From assembly GCA_965205725.1 (NCBI GenBank), contig OZ242189.1:1426001-1490000 (forward strand): a stretch of DNA of 64,000 bases. Reading direction: 5' to 3'. Positions 50,317-60,142 of this stretch are shown one piece after another. A model generated the notes under the pieces. It was given only the letters and a program-made list of their open reading frames with translations. It did not search any database and was not told where the DNA came from. Source of the stretch: G965205725 sp965205725. Its GTDB lineage: Bacteria > Pseudomonadota > Gammaproteobacteria > Pseudomonadales > Halieaceae. Position 1 is the first letter of the stretch; each line of letters opens with the position of its first letter. The translations under genes were made by a program, and so were the position numbers.

Positions 50317-51144
50317 TTAAGCTGCCATGGGTAGTGGCAGCGATTCATAGTAAAACTGATCCGGTGTTTGTCGGTCAAGACTGCTGTGAGGTCGCCGGTT
50401 GTTGTAGAACCGAAAGTAGCGATCCAGTCCTGCCTTGGCAGCCGAGACCGTGTCATACGCATGCAGGTAGACTTCCTCGTACTTCAGCGATCGCCATAGG
50501 CGTTCAATAAACACATTGTCCCGCCAGGCGCCTTTGCCATCCATGCTGATCTGGATACCATTTTCCTTCAGCAGACCGGTGAAGGCCTGGCTGGTGAACT
50601 GGCTGCCCTGGTCGGTATTCATAATCTCCGGCTTGCCATGGTGCTCCATGGCTTCCTCCACCGCCTCCAGACAGAAGTACACATCCATGGTGGTGGAGAC
50701 CTTCCAGGATAAGACTCGCCGAGAATACCAATCCACGACGGCTGCCAGGTAGACAAATCCACGAGCCATCGGAATGTACGTGATGTCCATCGCCCACGCC
50801 TGGTTGGATCGAGTCACCGCCAGATTACGCAGCAGGTACGGATAGACTTTGTGCCCTGGGTGTCGCCGTGTGGTCTTGGGCCTGCGATACAGCGCTTCAA
50901 TGCTCATGACCCTCATAAGCCTGGCGACTTTCGAGCGGCCCACCTTGTGGCCTTCTTGACGCAGTAGATCCCGTAGCATCCGGGCACCGGCGAACGGCAG
51001 CTCCAAGTGCAGACGGTCAATCCGATTCATCAACATCTGATTGCGAGGACTGACTGGTTTGGGCGGGTAGTACACAGTGCCTCGACTGATATCCAGCAGT
51101 TTGGCCTGCCGACTGATCGGCAGTGTGTGGTTGCGGTCGATCAT
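50317..51144 (-). CDS. IS3-family transposase, OrfB (catalytic)
   Basis: The 275-residue protein has an HTH_21 region near the start (LPFAGARMLRDLLRQEGHKV) and an integrase-core DDE domain. The catalytic residues lie in AWAMDITYIP, IMNTDQGSQF and FIERLWRSLKYEEVY. The frame is intact. The start overlaps the OrfA stop (ATGA), and an A-run (CGAAAAACG) just before it may allow the usual -1 frameshift to an OrfAB fusion. Confidence 0.9.
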   Translation of the reverse strand: MIDRNHTLPISRQAKLLDISRGTVYYPPKPVSPRNQMLMNRIDRLHLELPFAGARMLRDLLRQEGHKVGRSKVARLMRVMSIEALYRRPKTTRRHPGHKVYPYLLRNLAVTRSNQAWAMDITYIPMARGFVYLAAVVDWYSRRVLSWKVSTTMDVYFCLEAVEEAMEHHGKPEIMNTDQGSQFTSQAFTGLLKENGIQISMDGKGAWRDNVFIERLWRSLKYEEVYLHAYDTVSAAKAGLDRYFRFYNNRRPHSSLDRQTPDQFYYESLPLPMAA

Positions 51145-51443
51145 CGTTTTTCGCTCAGCAATCCCGCCTTGTTGAGCGCGCCTTCTAAAAAATCATTTTC
51201 CAGCGTCAGCTCTCCAATTTTGGCATGGAGTGTCTTCACATCCACCCGAGGCTCCTTGGACTCCCCACCGCCAAATACATCGGCAGAGCGCTCCAACAAC
51301 TGCGTCTTCCACTGGGTAATCTGGTTGGGGTGTACATCGAAGCGCTGGGACAGCTCCGCTGCCGTCTGTTCGCCTTTGACGGCATCCAGAGCCACTTTGG
51401 CCTTGAACTGGGGTGAGTGATTACGGCGAGGTCTTCTGGCCAT
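51141..51443 (-). CDS. IS3-family transposase, OrfA
   Basis: The protein of about 100 residues has a helix-turn-helix (FKAKVALDAVKGEQTAAELS, QRFDVHPNQITQWKTQLLER) and a leucine-rich coiled coil (VKTLHAKIGELTLENDFLEG) for multimer formation. ATG 51443 is used; an in-frame start at 51467 would lengthen it by 8 residues. Confidence 0.88.
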   Translation of the reverse strand: MARRPRRNHSPQFKAKVALDAVKGEQTAAELSQRFDVHPNQITQWKTQLLERSADVFGGGESKEPRVDVKTLHAKIGELTLENDFLEGALNKAGLLSEKR

Positions 51444-51545
51444 GTCGATTCTCCTGAGTACGGGCAATACGATGCCCTAAGTCAGGCAGGAAATCCACTT
51501 ACAGCGCTGTTCAGATTTCTGGGGCCAGCTCTGAGGTGTTGAGGG

Positions 51546-51836
51546 TCAACGACGAAAAGAATTAACTATGGAGGCTAAACACTCAACAGCCAGGGTACAG
51601 AAAAAACAGAACACACCAAAGAGCGCGATGGGCCAGATCAAGCCGTGCGCATCCAGCCACGAGACGGCCAGATGAGCGAGAAAAAATATTATTGCAACCA
51701 CAATCAAACACACGCCATACGCCATGCAAAACTCACGAACCGGGTGTTTTAACTCCCACGTGGCACATGCCATAACGGGTAGCATCAGGGTAGCTAATAT
51801 GCCGTATAAGACCAGCCAGTTAATATCATCACTCAT
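51546..51836 (-). CDS. Small four-span membrane protein
   Basis: The protein of about 96 residues has four hydrophobic segments (about 7-25, 37-57, 58-72 and 73-90). No family is recognised. It lies back to back with the Mu-like gene, so it may be prophage cargo, for example an immunity or lysis-related membrane protein. That is inference from position only. Confidence 0.5.
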   Translation of the reverse strand: MSDDINWLVLYGILATLMLPVMACATWELKHPVREFCMAYGVCLIVVAIIFFLAHLAVSWLDAHGLIWPIALFGVFCFFCTLAVECLASIVNSFRR

Positions 51837-51850
51837 GCGGCAACTATAAC

Positions 51851-53206
51851 ATGCCACAGGATTTACGTTTAGGGTTACGGCTAACGGCAGATGCCAAAGG
51901 CTTTGTGGGCGAAGTACGGGTCTCCAAAAAGGAACTGGACCGGCTGCGCGGCACCACGGGTAAAGCGACCGCTGCCAACCGCAAACTGGCCACGAGTGGC
52001 CGACAGGTGGCGTCCGCTACCCAAAGCACCAGCCGGGGCTTTCTGGCGGCGCACGGTTCCATGGTGCGCTTCGCCGCTGCTGCACTGTCCGCCAACAGCG
52101 CCATTAAACTCCTGCGCACGGCACTGGCGAACACGGCGCGTCAGGAACAGGCCCTGGCGCAAGTAGAAGCGCGCATCCGCTCCACCGGCGGCGCTGCTGG
52201 CCTGTCTACACAGCAGATTGCCGACATGGCGGCCCAGCTCCAAAACGCCACGACCTTTGGCGATGAGGAAATTTTAGAGGCGCAGTCCCTGTTGCTCAGT
52301 TGGCGCTACCGGCACTCTGACGCATCGGAAAACCCCCGCGCCAACCACCTCGCCTGGGACGGCCTGACCCTGTACGCCGACGACCCCTGGTGGCACAGCC
52401 ACTACCCACCCAATGGCTGGGGCTGCCAGTGTTATGTGGAAACACTAAGCCAGCGCGACCTCGAACGGGGGGGCAAAAGCGCCCCCGACACCGCCCCCAG
52501 CCTTGAGCCACAACTGCGACAGGTCGGCCAGGGCGACGCCGCCGTGCACATCGAAGTCCCCAAGGGCATTGACCCTGGCTGGGCTTACGCCCCCGGCAAA
52601 ACCAGCCAGCTCGGCACCGCCCAACAGCGGCGCCTGCTCGACAGCGACAAGCTGGCCAAAGGCATCGCCGACGCGGGTATACGCGAAACCCTCAACCTGC
52701 CCGCCAGCAGGGACAGGCTCACCACAAGCTGGCAAAGCTGGCACCGCGCCAGCCCGCCCGGCACCCGCGCCAACAACGACGTCATCGCCCTGGGCGCTAT
52801 CGCGGCGGGGCTACAAAAGCAACTGGCAGACACACTGGGAAGGCCGCTGCAATCAAGCCTGATCACCCTGAGACGTAAAGAGCTTGAGCATTCCTTGCGG
52901 CCCACCAAACAAAACCGCAACCAGGCGCTCAGCAGCGCCGACCTGGACCGCCTGCCAGACATCCTTGCAGCGCCCGCCGCCCTCTACCGCGACACCCAGG
53001 ACCAGGCACTGCTGTATATTTTTGAGACCGACAGGGCCGGAAAAGTGGGCAAGCTGGTAGTGCGGGCCAACTACAGGGACAGAATGAAGCCAGGACAAAC
53101 CCCAGCCAAAACCAGAACCAGCAACGCCATACGGACGGCGGGGTATATCTCTCCCAGAAACCTGGCCGACCCGCGCTATGAGCTGCTGACAAAGGATGGG
53201 CAGTGA
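51851..53206 (+). CDS. Fused Mu-like prophage remnant: tape-measure start joined to head-morphogenesis protein
   Basis: Residues 1-147 read like the start of a phage tail tape-measure protein (LRLTADAKGFVGEVRVSKKE; ATTFGDEEILEAQSLLLS). From WRYRHSDASENPRANHLAWD the sequence is the C-terminal half of a Mu F-like minor head protein (DDPWWHSHYPPNGWGCQC motif). The end (about 330-451, LYIFETDRAGKVGKLVVRAN) resembles the nuclease-like domains often appended to such head proteins. In phages these genes lie several kilobases apart, so a deletion made an in-frame fusion. Confidence 0.75.
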   Translation: MPQDLRLGLRLTADAKGFVGEVRVSKKELDRLRGTTGKATAANRKLATSGRQVASATQSTSRGFLAAHGSMVRFAAAALSANSAIKLLRTALANTARQEQALAQVEARIRSTGGAAGLSTQQIADMAAQLQNATTFGDEEILEAQSLLLSWRYRHSDASENPRANHLAWDGLTLYADDPWWHSHYPPNGWGCQCYVETLSQRDLERGGKSAPDTAPSLEPQLRQVGQGDAAVHIEVPKGIDPGWAYAPGKTSQLGTAQQRRLLDSDKLAKGIADAGIRETLNLPASRDRLTTSWQSWHRASPPGTRANNDVIALGAIAAGLQKQLADTLGRPLQSSLITLRRKELEHSLRPTKQNRNQALSSADLDRLPDILAAPAALYRDTQDQALLYIFETDRAGKVGKLVVRANYRDRMKPGQTPAKTRTSNAIRTAGYISPRNLADPRYELLTKDGQ

Positions 53207-53701
53207 TGGTCTGGAACAGGAAAGGAGAGAACAGGCGCCGGGCGGCCCCGCCCCGTTGGTACTGTGCATGATAAAAGTGCCGAGGAGACGAGACGCGACC
53301 CCCGATGCAGTACGCTGGCGAACCTTGCGGCTCGCGAACCATCTACCGGGACTGCGTTGTATTACCCGGCCTACTCCTCAGCCGTTTAATGATAGCATCT
53401 GCGGCCAATTAATGCCATGAAAATCAGCATCGTCCTCGACGACCAGGCCGTACAACGGCTGACCAGGGATGCCCAGTAATGGCCTGGAACAAGAAAGGAG
53501 GAAACAGGAGAGAACAGGTGCCGGGCGGCCCCGCCCCGTTGGTACTTGTGCATGATAAAGTGCCGAGGAGACGAGACGCCACCTCTCGATTCAGTGCGCT
53601 GGCGAACCTTGCGGCTCGCGAACCATCTACCGGGACTGCGACAAATTACCCGGCCTACTCCTCGACCGTTTAATGATAGCATCTGTGCCCAATTAATGCC
53701 A
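53197..53701. repeat. Tandem duplication in the prophage remnant
   Basis: Two copies of a segment of about 220 bases (53207-53418 and 53479-53702) are spaced 272 bases apart and roughly 90% identical by eye. Each runs from the end of a gene (GATGxxCAGT(G/A)A) through a GC-rich stretch to a conserved GCCATGAA. No gene is supported within the segment. Confidence 0.75.
53417..53479 (+). pseudogene. Mu gpG-like virion morphogenesis gene, first codons only
   Basis: The frame reads MKISIVLDDQAVQRL and then runs into the second repeat copy (TRDAQ) and stops. The MKIxIxLDD start is typical of phage virion morphogenesis (gpG/tail completion) proteins, which follow the F-like gene in Mu-like phages. 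The rest was lost in the duplication. Confidence 0.5.
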
Positions 53702-53707
53702 TGAATC

Positions 53708-55103
53708 TTTTCCAATATAAAATGAGCCTGAAACGGAAGGAAGCACGGCAAGCTGTTTCCACTATAAAATGAGCCTGAAATAGTCCTTGTTGTCGTTCAT
53801 GATCAGCGGATGAAAACGATCATGAGATTAGAGCAACTGAACACCCTGGACGCCATTAGGCAATTCCTCGAGGGTACCCAGGCCGTAGCCTTCAACGTGG
53901 CCACCGATAAGCCAGAGCGCTATCGATGGGTACAAAAGACCCTGGTGAAGCACCGGTACTTGCTGCTTGGCAAAACAGACCGGGGAACCGTCACCCGCTA
54001 CTTGATGAAGGTCACCGGCTACTCTCGGGCCCAGACCAAGCGCCTGATACGGCAATACGTCAAAACAGGCACAATCTCAGTGAAGCCCGCTCGCCGCAAT
54101 GGTTTCAAGCGCGCCTACACTGATACCGATAGTCGTCTGTTGGCGAGTATGGATGAGCGGCATGGTCAGCCTAGTGGCCCTGTATTGAAAAAGCTGTGTG
54201 AGCGGGCTTATCAGCGCTTTGGCCAAGCCGAGTATCAGCGCCTGGCGGGTATTTCGGTTTCTCACCTGTACAACCTGCGGGCCTCCAAGGCTTATCAGAG
54301 GCAGCGCTGTGTCTTGACCAGGACACGGCCTAAAGCCGCCTCTATCGGTCAGCGGCGCAAACCCTGTCCCAATAATCAACCGGGCTATATCCGTATCGAC
54401 TCTGTCCATCAAGGTGATCAGGACAAACGCAAAGGAATCTACCACGTCAACGCCGTGGATGAGGTGACTCAATTCCAGATTATCGTCACGCTGGAACGTA
54501 TTAGCGAGGCGTTTATGCGGCCAGCCCTCCAACAGATATTGGCGGCCTTCCCCTTTAAAATACGGGGCTTTCACGCAGACAATGGCGGTGAATACATCAA
54601 CTACACTGTGGCTCAGCTACTGGACAAGCTACGCATTGAATTTACTAAATCACGGCCTCGGCACAGTAACGACAATGGCTTGGTTGAGAGTAAAAATGGC
54701 TCGGTCATTCGCAAACTCTATGGGTACACACACATCCCGCAGCAGTACGCCACTGACTTTGCCCAACTGAACAGGCAACAGGTCTACCGATACGTTAACT
54801 TCCATCGGCCCTGCTATTTCCCCACCACAATCACTGATGAGAAGGGCAAACAGCGTAAGAAATACCGCTACCAGGACATGATGACGCCCTATGAGAAATT
54901 CCGCTCCCTGGCCAAACCCAGCCAATACTTGAAGCCGGGGATCACCTTCAAAAATCTGGATGCATTCGCCAAAGAAATGACCGACAATGAAGCCGCTGAA
55001 CAACTCAATTCAGCACGAAACCACCTATTTAAACAACTCCATGAGCGACTCAAGATAAGGGCTTAATACACCGTCGTTTCAGGCTCATTTCTGGATTGGA
55101 AAA
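53708..55103 (+). mobile_element. Insertion sequence with an rve-type (integrase-core) transposase
   Basis: The ends share TTTTCCAAT followed by a short variable stretch and ATGAGCCTGAAACG, in opposite orientation at 53708 and ending at 55103. The end motif (TTTCCACTATAAAATGAGCC) is repeated once more inside the left end at about 53756, probably as an extra transposase site. The element is about 1396 bp and cuts the second gpG start of the prophage remnant. Confidence 0.75.
53810..55066 (+). CDS. Integrase-core (rve) transposase
   Basis: The 418-residue protein has N-terminal HTH-like regions (about 50-85 and 125-155) and an rve DDE domain. Acidic residues lie in YIRIDSVHQGD, GFHADNGGEY and NGLVESKNGSVI. 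The frame is intact. The exact IS family is not assigned; it looks IS481/ISNCY-like. Confidence 0.85.
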   Translation: MKTIMRLEQLNTLDAIRQFLEGTQAVAFNVATDKPERYRWVQKTLVKHRYLLLGKTDRGTVTRYLMKVTGYSRAQTKRLIRQYVKTGTISVKPARRNGFKRAYTDTDSRLLASMDERHGQPSGPVLKKLCERAYQRFGQAEYQRLAGISVSHLYNLRASKAYQRQRCVLTRTRPKAASIGQRRKPCPNNQPGYIRIDSVHQGDQDKRKGIYHVNAVDEVTQFQIIVTLERISEAFMRPALQQILAAFPFKIRGFHADNGGEYINYTVAQLLDKLRIEFTKSRPRHSNDNGLVESKNGSVIRKLYGYTHIPQQYATDFAQLNRQQVYRYVNFHRPCYFPTTITDEKGKQRKKYRYQDMMTPYEKFRSLAKPSQYLKPGITFKNLDAFAKEMTDNEAAEQLNSARNHLFKQLHERLKIRA

Positions 55104-55569
55104 TACTTGAATTGTGCGGGTTCAGTGCCTGTGAGACAAATCGGCCAGCTTCGGTATGGCTTGATGCGCAGGCTTTTGCTCTGCATCGGGTCGTCTCCTG
55201 TGTGGATTTAATCACTCACAAGCGACCAGGTTCTTAGAAATCCGGGGATCACGACCTGTGGATTGGGTGGATAAGTCTACGACTTACCCACCACTCCACA
55301 GGCGCAATAGCAATCGTCCAAAAGTCTCATAGGTATCTGAACCATCACCCCCTTGATTCCGCATAGCATCGACAGCACACTATTGATGTCTCTACCTAGT
55401 ACCTAGTGCGAAGGAGAGATCGACAATGAGACACGATTCAAGGTTGCACACATTTTCTTGTTTGAAGAGTCCAGAAAGATACTGCTGATAAGTTGCGGTG
55501 ATAATTGGCGACGTCAGGCGTATAATTTGCACCGCCTGTCCACCCAAATCACTGATACGAAGGAACCCT
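55104..55569. other. Intergenic region upstream of the efflux operon
   Basis: There is no supported gene here. It holds an inverted repeat GGTGGATAAGTC/GACTTACCCACC (about 55271-55297) and a 20-codon frame at about 55425 with a GGAGAG site that is probably accidental or a relic. The efflux promoter probably lies between 55440 and 55560. Confidence 0.4.
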
Positions 55570-56871
55570 GTGGCTTCAAAAACCTTTAAAGCGCTCATGC
55601 CGCTGCTCCTGATTGGGGCCTCTGTTGTAATCGCGACGATACTGATTATCAGCCGTCCCGACAATGTTCTGGCACCACCTGCTGAACGCTCCGCCCTGGT
55701 TGACGTTGCCGAGGTGGTACTACAGGACCTGCGTATTCCGGTGCAGGCCCAAGGGATGGTCAATCCACACCGGGAAACCTCGCTGGTCTCTGAAGTGTCC
55801 GGCAAGATTATGTCTGTATCGCCTTCTTTCAATGCTGGCGGCTATGTAAGCGAGAGTGAAGTACTGCTAAAAATTGATGACCGCGATTATCAGGCTAATT
55901 TGTTGCGCGCTCGCGCTGCGGTTGAATCTGCGGAGAGCGCCCTGGCGCAAGAGAGGGGCCGCGCTGAAGTCGCTCACAGCGAGTGGCAGAAACTACCCAG
56001 TAACTCGCAGCGCAACCGGGAAGCGACGGATTTGTATTTGCGCAAGCCTCAGCTAGACAGCGCGGAGGCGCAGCTACTTTCTGCGCAGGCAGATTTACAG
56101 AAGGCTGAGGACGACCTGGATCGCACTATCATTCGATCACCCTACGACGCCATAGTTCGCGCCAAGCGCAGTGATCTGGGCCAGTACATAACACCGGGAA
56201 CACCCGTCGCCGAGGTGTTCGCCGTCGATTATGCAGAAGTCCGCCTGGCCATCTCGCAAAACAAACTTAACTACCTTGATTTGCCCAGACCTGACCAGGT
56301 TGTGGTTCGCAGTGAGGCCCCGCCGGTGGATCTGTATACAGATATTTCCGGTGAAGTCAGCCACTGGCTGGCCAGGCTAACTCGCACCGAAGCAGTATTT
56401 GATGAGCGCTCCCGGGTTCTGTTTGTCGTCGCTCAAGTAGACGATCCCTACGCATTACAAGTGGGCAACAACCAGCCACTGCGCATGGGCACCTTTGTCA
56501 AAGCCAATATAGTCGGTCGCGAAATGCACAATATAGCGGTATTACCCCGCCACGTTGTACGCGCCGGTAACAACGTCTGGGTTGTCGACCAGCAAATGAC
56601 ACTGCAAAATCGCCAGATTCAAACCTTGAGAACAGAGGGTCGGGAGGTATACGTTACCAGTGGCCTGCAAAATGGCGACTTGATAAGTTTGACCAGCATC
56701 ACCGGTGCAATGCCGGGTTTGCGAGTACGCATTAATGAGCAAACAAGCACATTGCGGCAACGAGACTCGGCTTTAGAGGCTGTCGGCGCTATGGAAAAAA
56801 ACCAGGACGCGGACACAGCACCCGAGCAAAGCCTGAATGAGGCAGCAACACCAGAGGCCAACGCTGTATGA
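55570..56871 (+). CDS. RND efflux periplasmic adaptor (membrane fusion protein)
   Basis: The protein of about 433 residues has one N-terminal membrane anchor (LMPLLLIGASVVIATILII). It then has a lipoyl/barrel-sandwich half (TSLVSEVSGKIMSV), a coiled-coil hairpin (about 95-170), the second lipoyl half (IIRSPYDAIVRAKRSDLGQY) and beta-barrel domains. It links the RND pump to an outer-membrane channel not encoded nearby. A GTG start at 55570 with AAGGAA upstream is chosen. It overlaps the permease gene by 4 bases. Confidence 0.88.
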   Translation: MASKTFKALMPLLLIGASVVIATILIISRPDNVLAPPAERSALVDVAEVVLQDLRIPVQAQGMVNPHRETSLVSEVSGKIMSVSPSFNAGGYVSESEVLLKIDDRDYQANLLRARAAVESAESALAQERGRAEVAHSEWQKLPSNSQRNREATDLYLRKPQLDSAEAQLLSAQADLQKAEDDLDRTIIRSPYDAIVRAKRSDLGQYITPGTPVAEVFAVDYAEVRLAISQNKLNYLDLPRPDQVVVRSEAPPVDLYTDISGEVSHWLARLTRTEAVFDERSRVLFVVAQVDDPYALQVGNNQPLRMGTFVKANIVGREMHNIAVLPRHVVRAGNNVWVVDQQMTLQNRQIQTLRTEGREVYVTSGLQNGDLISLTSITGAMPGLRVRINEQTSTLRQRDSALEAVGAMEKNQDADTAPEQSLNEAATPEANAV

Positions 56872-59800
56872 GTGCCAAGCAGCACAAGGGTATCATCGCC
56901 TGGTTTGCCACCAACCCGGTTGCAGCTAATCTAATGATGCTGTTGATCCTTGGCATGGGTATCTATGCCGGCTTGACCATCAAGCGCAGCATGATGCCCG
57001 AGTTCGACATCGATATGGTGCTGGTCTCCATGGCCTACCCTGGCGCAGCGCCGGAAGAGGTCGAACAGGGTATTGTTCTGAAAATCGAAGAAGCATTGGC
57101 CGATCTGGACGGGATTAAACGCATTGAATCAGACGCTCTGGAGTCTTTCGCTCGGCTCTTCGTAGAACCGGAAAATGAAGACGACGTCATGGAGTTAATG
57201 AATGATGTTAAAACCAGGGTCGATGCGGTTCTACATTTTCCGGAGGGTGCTGAAAAACCGATTGTTGGCCGAATAGAACTGCCAATTCAGGCACTGATGA
57301 TTCAGCTCAGCGGTGACCTCGACGAGCGCAGCATGAAGGAACTGGCAGAGCAAATAAAGCTGGATTTGATTGCCCACCCTGATATTTCATCGGTTGATAT
57401 TTGGGGAGCCAGAGACTACGAAATCGCTGTAGAAATATCCGAAGATCGCCTGCGAGAATACCATCTCACGTTAGGCCAGGTGGCCAGCATTATCGCCGCC
57501 TCCTCCATCGACCTTCCCGGCGGTTCGGTACGCACAGAAAACGGCGATATTATGCTGCGAACCCAGGGGCAGGCCTATCGACAGGCAGATTTTGAAAACA
57601 TTGCGTTAAAAACATTCGCTGACGGCACTCGCCTATTGCTCGGCGAAATTGCTGATATTGAAGATGGATTCGTCGACGAGACCAGCTTTGCAGCCTTCGA
57701 CGGCAAGTTTTCTATCGGCCTGCCCATCATGGCGCTCGGCGAACAGGATATCTTGAAAGCCTCTCGCGCCGCAAAGGCCTATGTTGCAGAGCAAAACAAG
57801 GTGCTGCCTGCAAGTGTAGAGCTGGTGATTTGGTCCGATGCCAGTTACTACCTGGAAGATCGTCTCGCCATGATGGTGAAAAACCTTGCCATGGGTGCCC
57901 TCGTAGTATTTTTGGTGCTGGCGCTGTTTTTAGAAATTAAGCTGGCATTCTGGGTCATGGTGGGCATTCCGGTCTGCTTCTTTGGCGCAGTCGCAGTGTT
58001 TGCCTCGCCTTTAATTGGGGGCACCCTCAATATCATCAGCGTATTCGGATTCATTCTGGTGCTGGGCATTGTGGTAGATGATGCAATCATCATTGGCGAA
58101 AGTGCCTATACCGAGCAAGAGCGCCATGGCCACAGTTTAGACGCAGTGATACGCGGCGCCTATCGCGTGACCACTCCTGCTACATTTGGCGTACTCACGA
58201 CTATTATGGCATTTACCCCACAGCTATTCCTCGACGGGATCTTCTCCGCCTTTGGCGAAGCCATGGGCTGGGTGGTCATTTTGTGCCTGGTTTTTTCACT
58301 GATCGAATCGAAATGGATACTGCCCGCTCACCTGGCACACAGCAAACCAGCCAAAGCGAAATGGCTAGTTGAAGTTGACCACTTGCAGGAAGGTGTCAAC
58401 AAACACCTGCGTTATTTCGTCGAGAAGCGATATCGTCCGTTTGTAGAAAAATGTATCGACAATCGCTACCTCACCGTAGCGTGCTTTATCAGCATACTCA
58501 TTTTAACAATAGGGCTGATTGCCGGAGGCCAGGTACGTCTGGTTATACAACCGGAAATGGAAGGTGAGTTCATCACTATGGACTTGCGCATGACCGAAGG
58601 CACCTCGCAGAAACGCACCCTGGAAGTTATGGCCTACATCGGTTCAAAAATCGAAGCTGTCGAAGCAGAATACCTCGCTGAAACCGGCAGGGATGAAAAG
58701 CTGCTGGCCCACACCTTTGCCTATGGCAGCGGGCTCACCAAAGGCACATTGATGGTCGAACTGACCCGCCCGGAAGCGCGCTCAATTGGCACCAAGGACA
58801 TTATGCACCGCTGGCGCGAACAGGTTGGCGATGTAGTGGGTGCAGACGCTATCTCTTTTAATGCCACTGATGGACCAGGTTTTGGTGCAGATATCTCTTT
58901 TGATCTGAGCCATCCGGACTGGAACGTACTAAAAGCCGCCTCCCTGGAGCTGGAGAACAAACTAAAAAGTTATGATGGCCTGTACGACATCCAGAGCTCA
59001 GCCAGCGATTCAGCAGATGAGTTCCACATTGATATTCTTCCTGAAGCTGAATCGTTGGGGATTACCCGCTTCGATCTCGGCAACCAGGTTCGTCATGCCT
59101 TCTATGGTGCAGAGGCCCAACGCATTCAGCGGGGCATCCACGAAATTAAGGTGATGGTGCGCTACCCCAGAGCTGACAGGCGCAGCACCGGCAGTCTCGA
59201 CAGCATGTACATACGAACGCCGCAAGGCGATGAGGTGCCTTTTGGATCGGTGGCCAGCATGAAAGTCACCCCGGGGCTAAGCAAAACCACCCACATCAAT
59301 TTTCAGCGCGCGGTTGAAGTGAATGCCGAAGCGGAAGTAGAGCGAGTTGAACCGGGCGCCATAACCCGCGAAGTGTTTATGCAGTTTCTGCCCGAGTTGG
59401 CAGTCAGGTATCCTGGCCTCACATATCACCGCTCTGGCATGTCAGACGAACAAGAGAAAATGACCAAAAGCCTCTCCACCGGTTTCATTATTTCGCTATT
59501 TGGCATTTATGCACTACTGGCAATTCCAACCAAGTCCTACCTGCAACCACTGATCATCATGGGCGTCATCCCCTTTGGGGTGATTGGCGCTGTCATGGGC
59601 CACATGATTACCGGCTATGCCATTAGCATGATGTCTCTCATGGGCATTATTGCTCTGTCTGGCGTTGTGGTGAACGACAGTTTGATCATGGTGGACTTTG
59701 TGAACCGAGCCATACGAGAAGGCGCAGAAATCAAAGAGGCTGTAGCGAATGCGGGAACGCGCCGGTTTCGAGCGATTCTACTCACTTCTCTCACTACATT

Positions 59801-60014
59801 CTTCGGTCTGGTTCCAATATTGACTGAAAGCAGCACCCAGGCCCAGATGATTATTCCCATGGCTATCTCCCTGGCCTTCGGCATTGTGTTCGCAACGGTA
59901 ATCACTCTGTTGCTGGTGCCTTCGCTCTATATGATTCTTGAGGACTTGAATGAATGGTGGGGAAAGGACAACCCCATCGCTCACCTCGCTGACCTGCGAC
60001 CACGCATTCGCTAG
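56868..60014 (+). CDS. RND efflux transporter permease
   Basis: The 1048-residue protein has the full RND layout of 12 membrane segments and two large periplasmic loops. The proton-relay aspartates lie in GIVVDDAIIIGESAY (near residue 405), with a matching GVVVNDSLIMVDFVN in the second half. Substrate cannot be told from sequence, and the lack of heavy-metal signature motifs favours organic compounds. It is probably host core or genomic background rather than ICE. Confidence 0.9.
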   Translation: MSAKQHKGIIAWFATNPVAANLMMLLILGMGIYAGLTIKRSMMPEFDIDMVLVSMAYPGAAPEEVEQGIVLKIEEALADLDGIKRIESDALESFARLFVEPENEDDVMELMNDVKTRVDAVLHFPEGAEKPIVGRIELPIQALMIQLSGDLDERSMKELAEQIKLDLIAHPDISSVDIWGARDYEIAVEISEDRLREYHLTLGQVASIIAASSIDLPGGSVRTENGDIMLRTQGQAYRQADFENIALKTFADGTRLLLGEIADIEDGFVDETSFAAFDGKFSIGLPIMALGEQDILKASRAAKAYVAEQNKVLPASVELVIWSDASYYLEDRLAMMVKNLAMGALVVFLVLALFLEIKLAFWVMVGIPVCFFGAVAVFASPLIGGTLNIISVFGFILVLGIVVDDAIIIGESAYTEQERHGHSLDAVIRGAYRVTTPATFGVLTTIMAFTPQLFLDGIFSAFGEAMGWVVILCLVFSLIESKWILPAHLAHSKPAKAKWLVEVDHLQEGVNKHLRYFVEKRYRPFVEKCIDNRYLTVACFISILILTIGLIAGGQVRLVIQPEMEGEFITMDLRMTEGTSQKRTLEVMAYIGSKIEAVEAEYLAETGRDEKLLAHTFAYGSGLTKGTLMVELTRPEARSIGTKDIMHRWREQVGDVVGADAISFNATDGPGFGADISFDLSHPDWNVLKAASLELENKLKSYDGLYDIQSSASDSADEFHIDILPEAESLGITRFDLGNQVRHAFYGAEAQRIQRGIHEIKVMVRYPRADRRSTGSLDSMYIRTPQGDEVPFGSVASMKVTPGLSKTTHINFQRAVEVNAEAEVERVEPGAITREVFMQFLPELAVRYPGLTYHRSGMSDEQEKMTKSLSTGFIISLFGIYALLAIPTKSYLQPLIIMGVIPFGVIGAVMGHMITGYAISMMSLMGIIALSGVVVNDSLIMVDFVNRAIREGAEIKEAVANAGTRRFRAILLTSLTTFFGLVPILTESSTQAQMIIPMAISLAFGIVFATVITLLLVPSLYMILEDLNEWWGKDNPIAHLADLRPRIR

Positions 60015-60039
60015 AAGCCTGTCGGGCTTAACCTCGGCA

Positions 60040-60120
60040 TAGTCCAGGTTCGGCGCGTCCTTTGGGGTATGAGTCCGATACATTGATGGCAAACGGATAC
60101 CCGGAGGGCGCGCTGAACCC
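60040..60120. terminator. Probable bidirectional terminator
   Basis: An imperfect inverted repeat (GGTTCGGCGCGTCC against GGGCGCGCTGAACC) lies between the convergent permease and dgkA genes. There is no long T-run, so the call rests on symmetry and position. Confidence 0.4.
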
Positions 60121-60142
60121 GAGCTACAAGCCGAGTAACAGC

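Larger units (their letters stand above)
50274..51513 (-). mobile_element. IS3-family insertion sequence
   Basis: Two overlapping transposase frames on the minus strand are bounded by short inverted ends TGAACAGC at 50274 and on the opposite strand ending at 51513. The element is about 1240 bp. No clear target duplication is visible. It lies on the chromosomal side of the tRNA, between it and a Mu-like prophage remnant. Confidence 0.8.
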
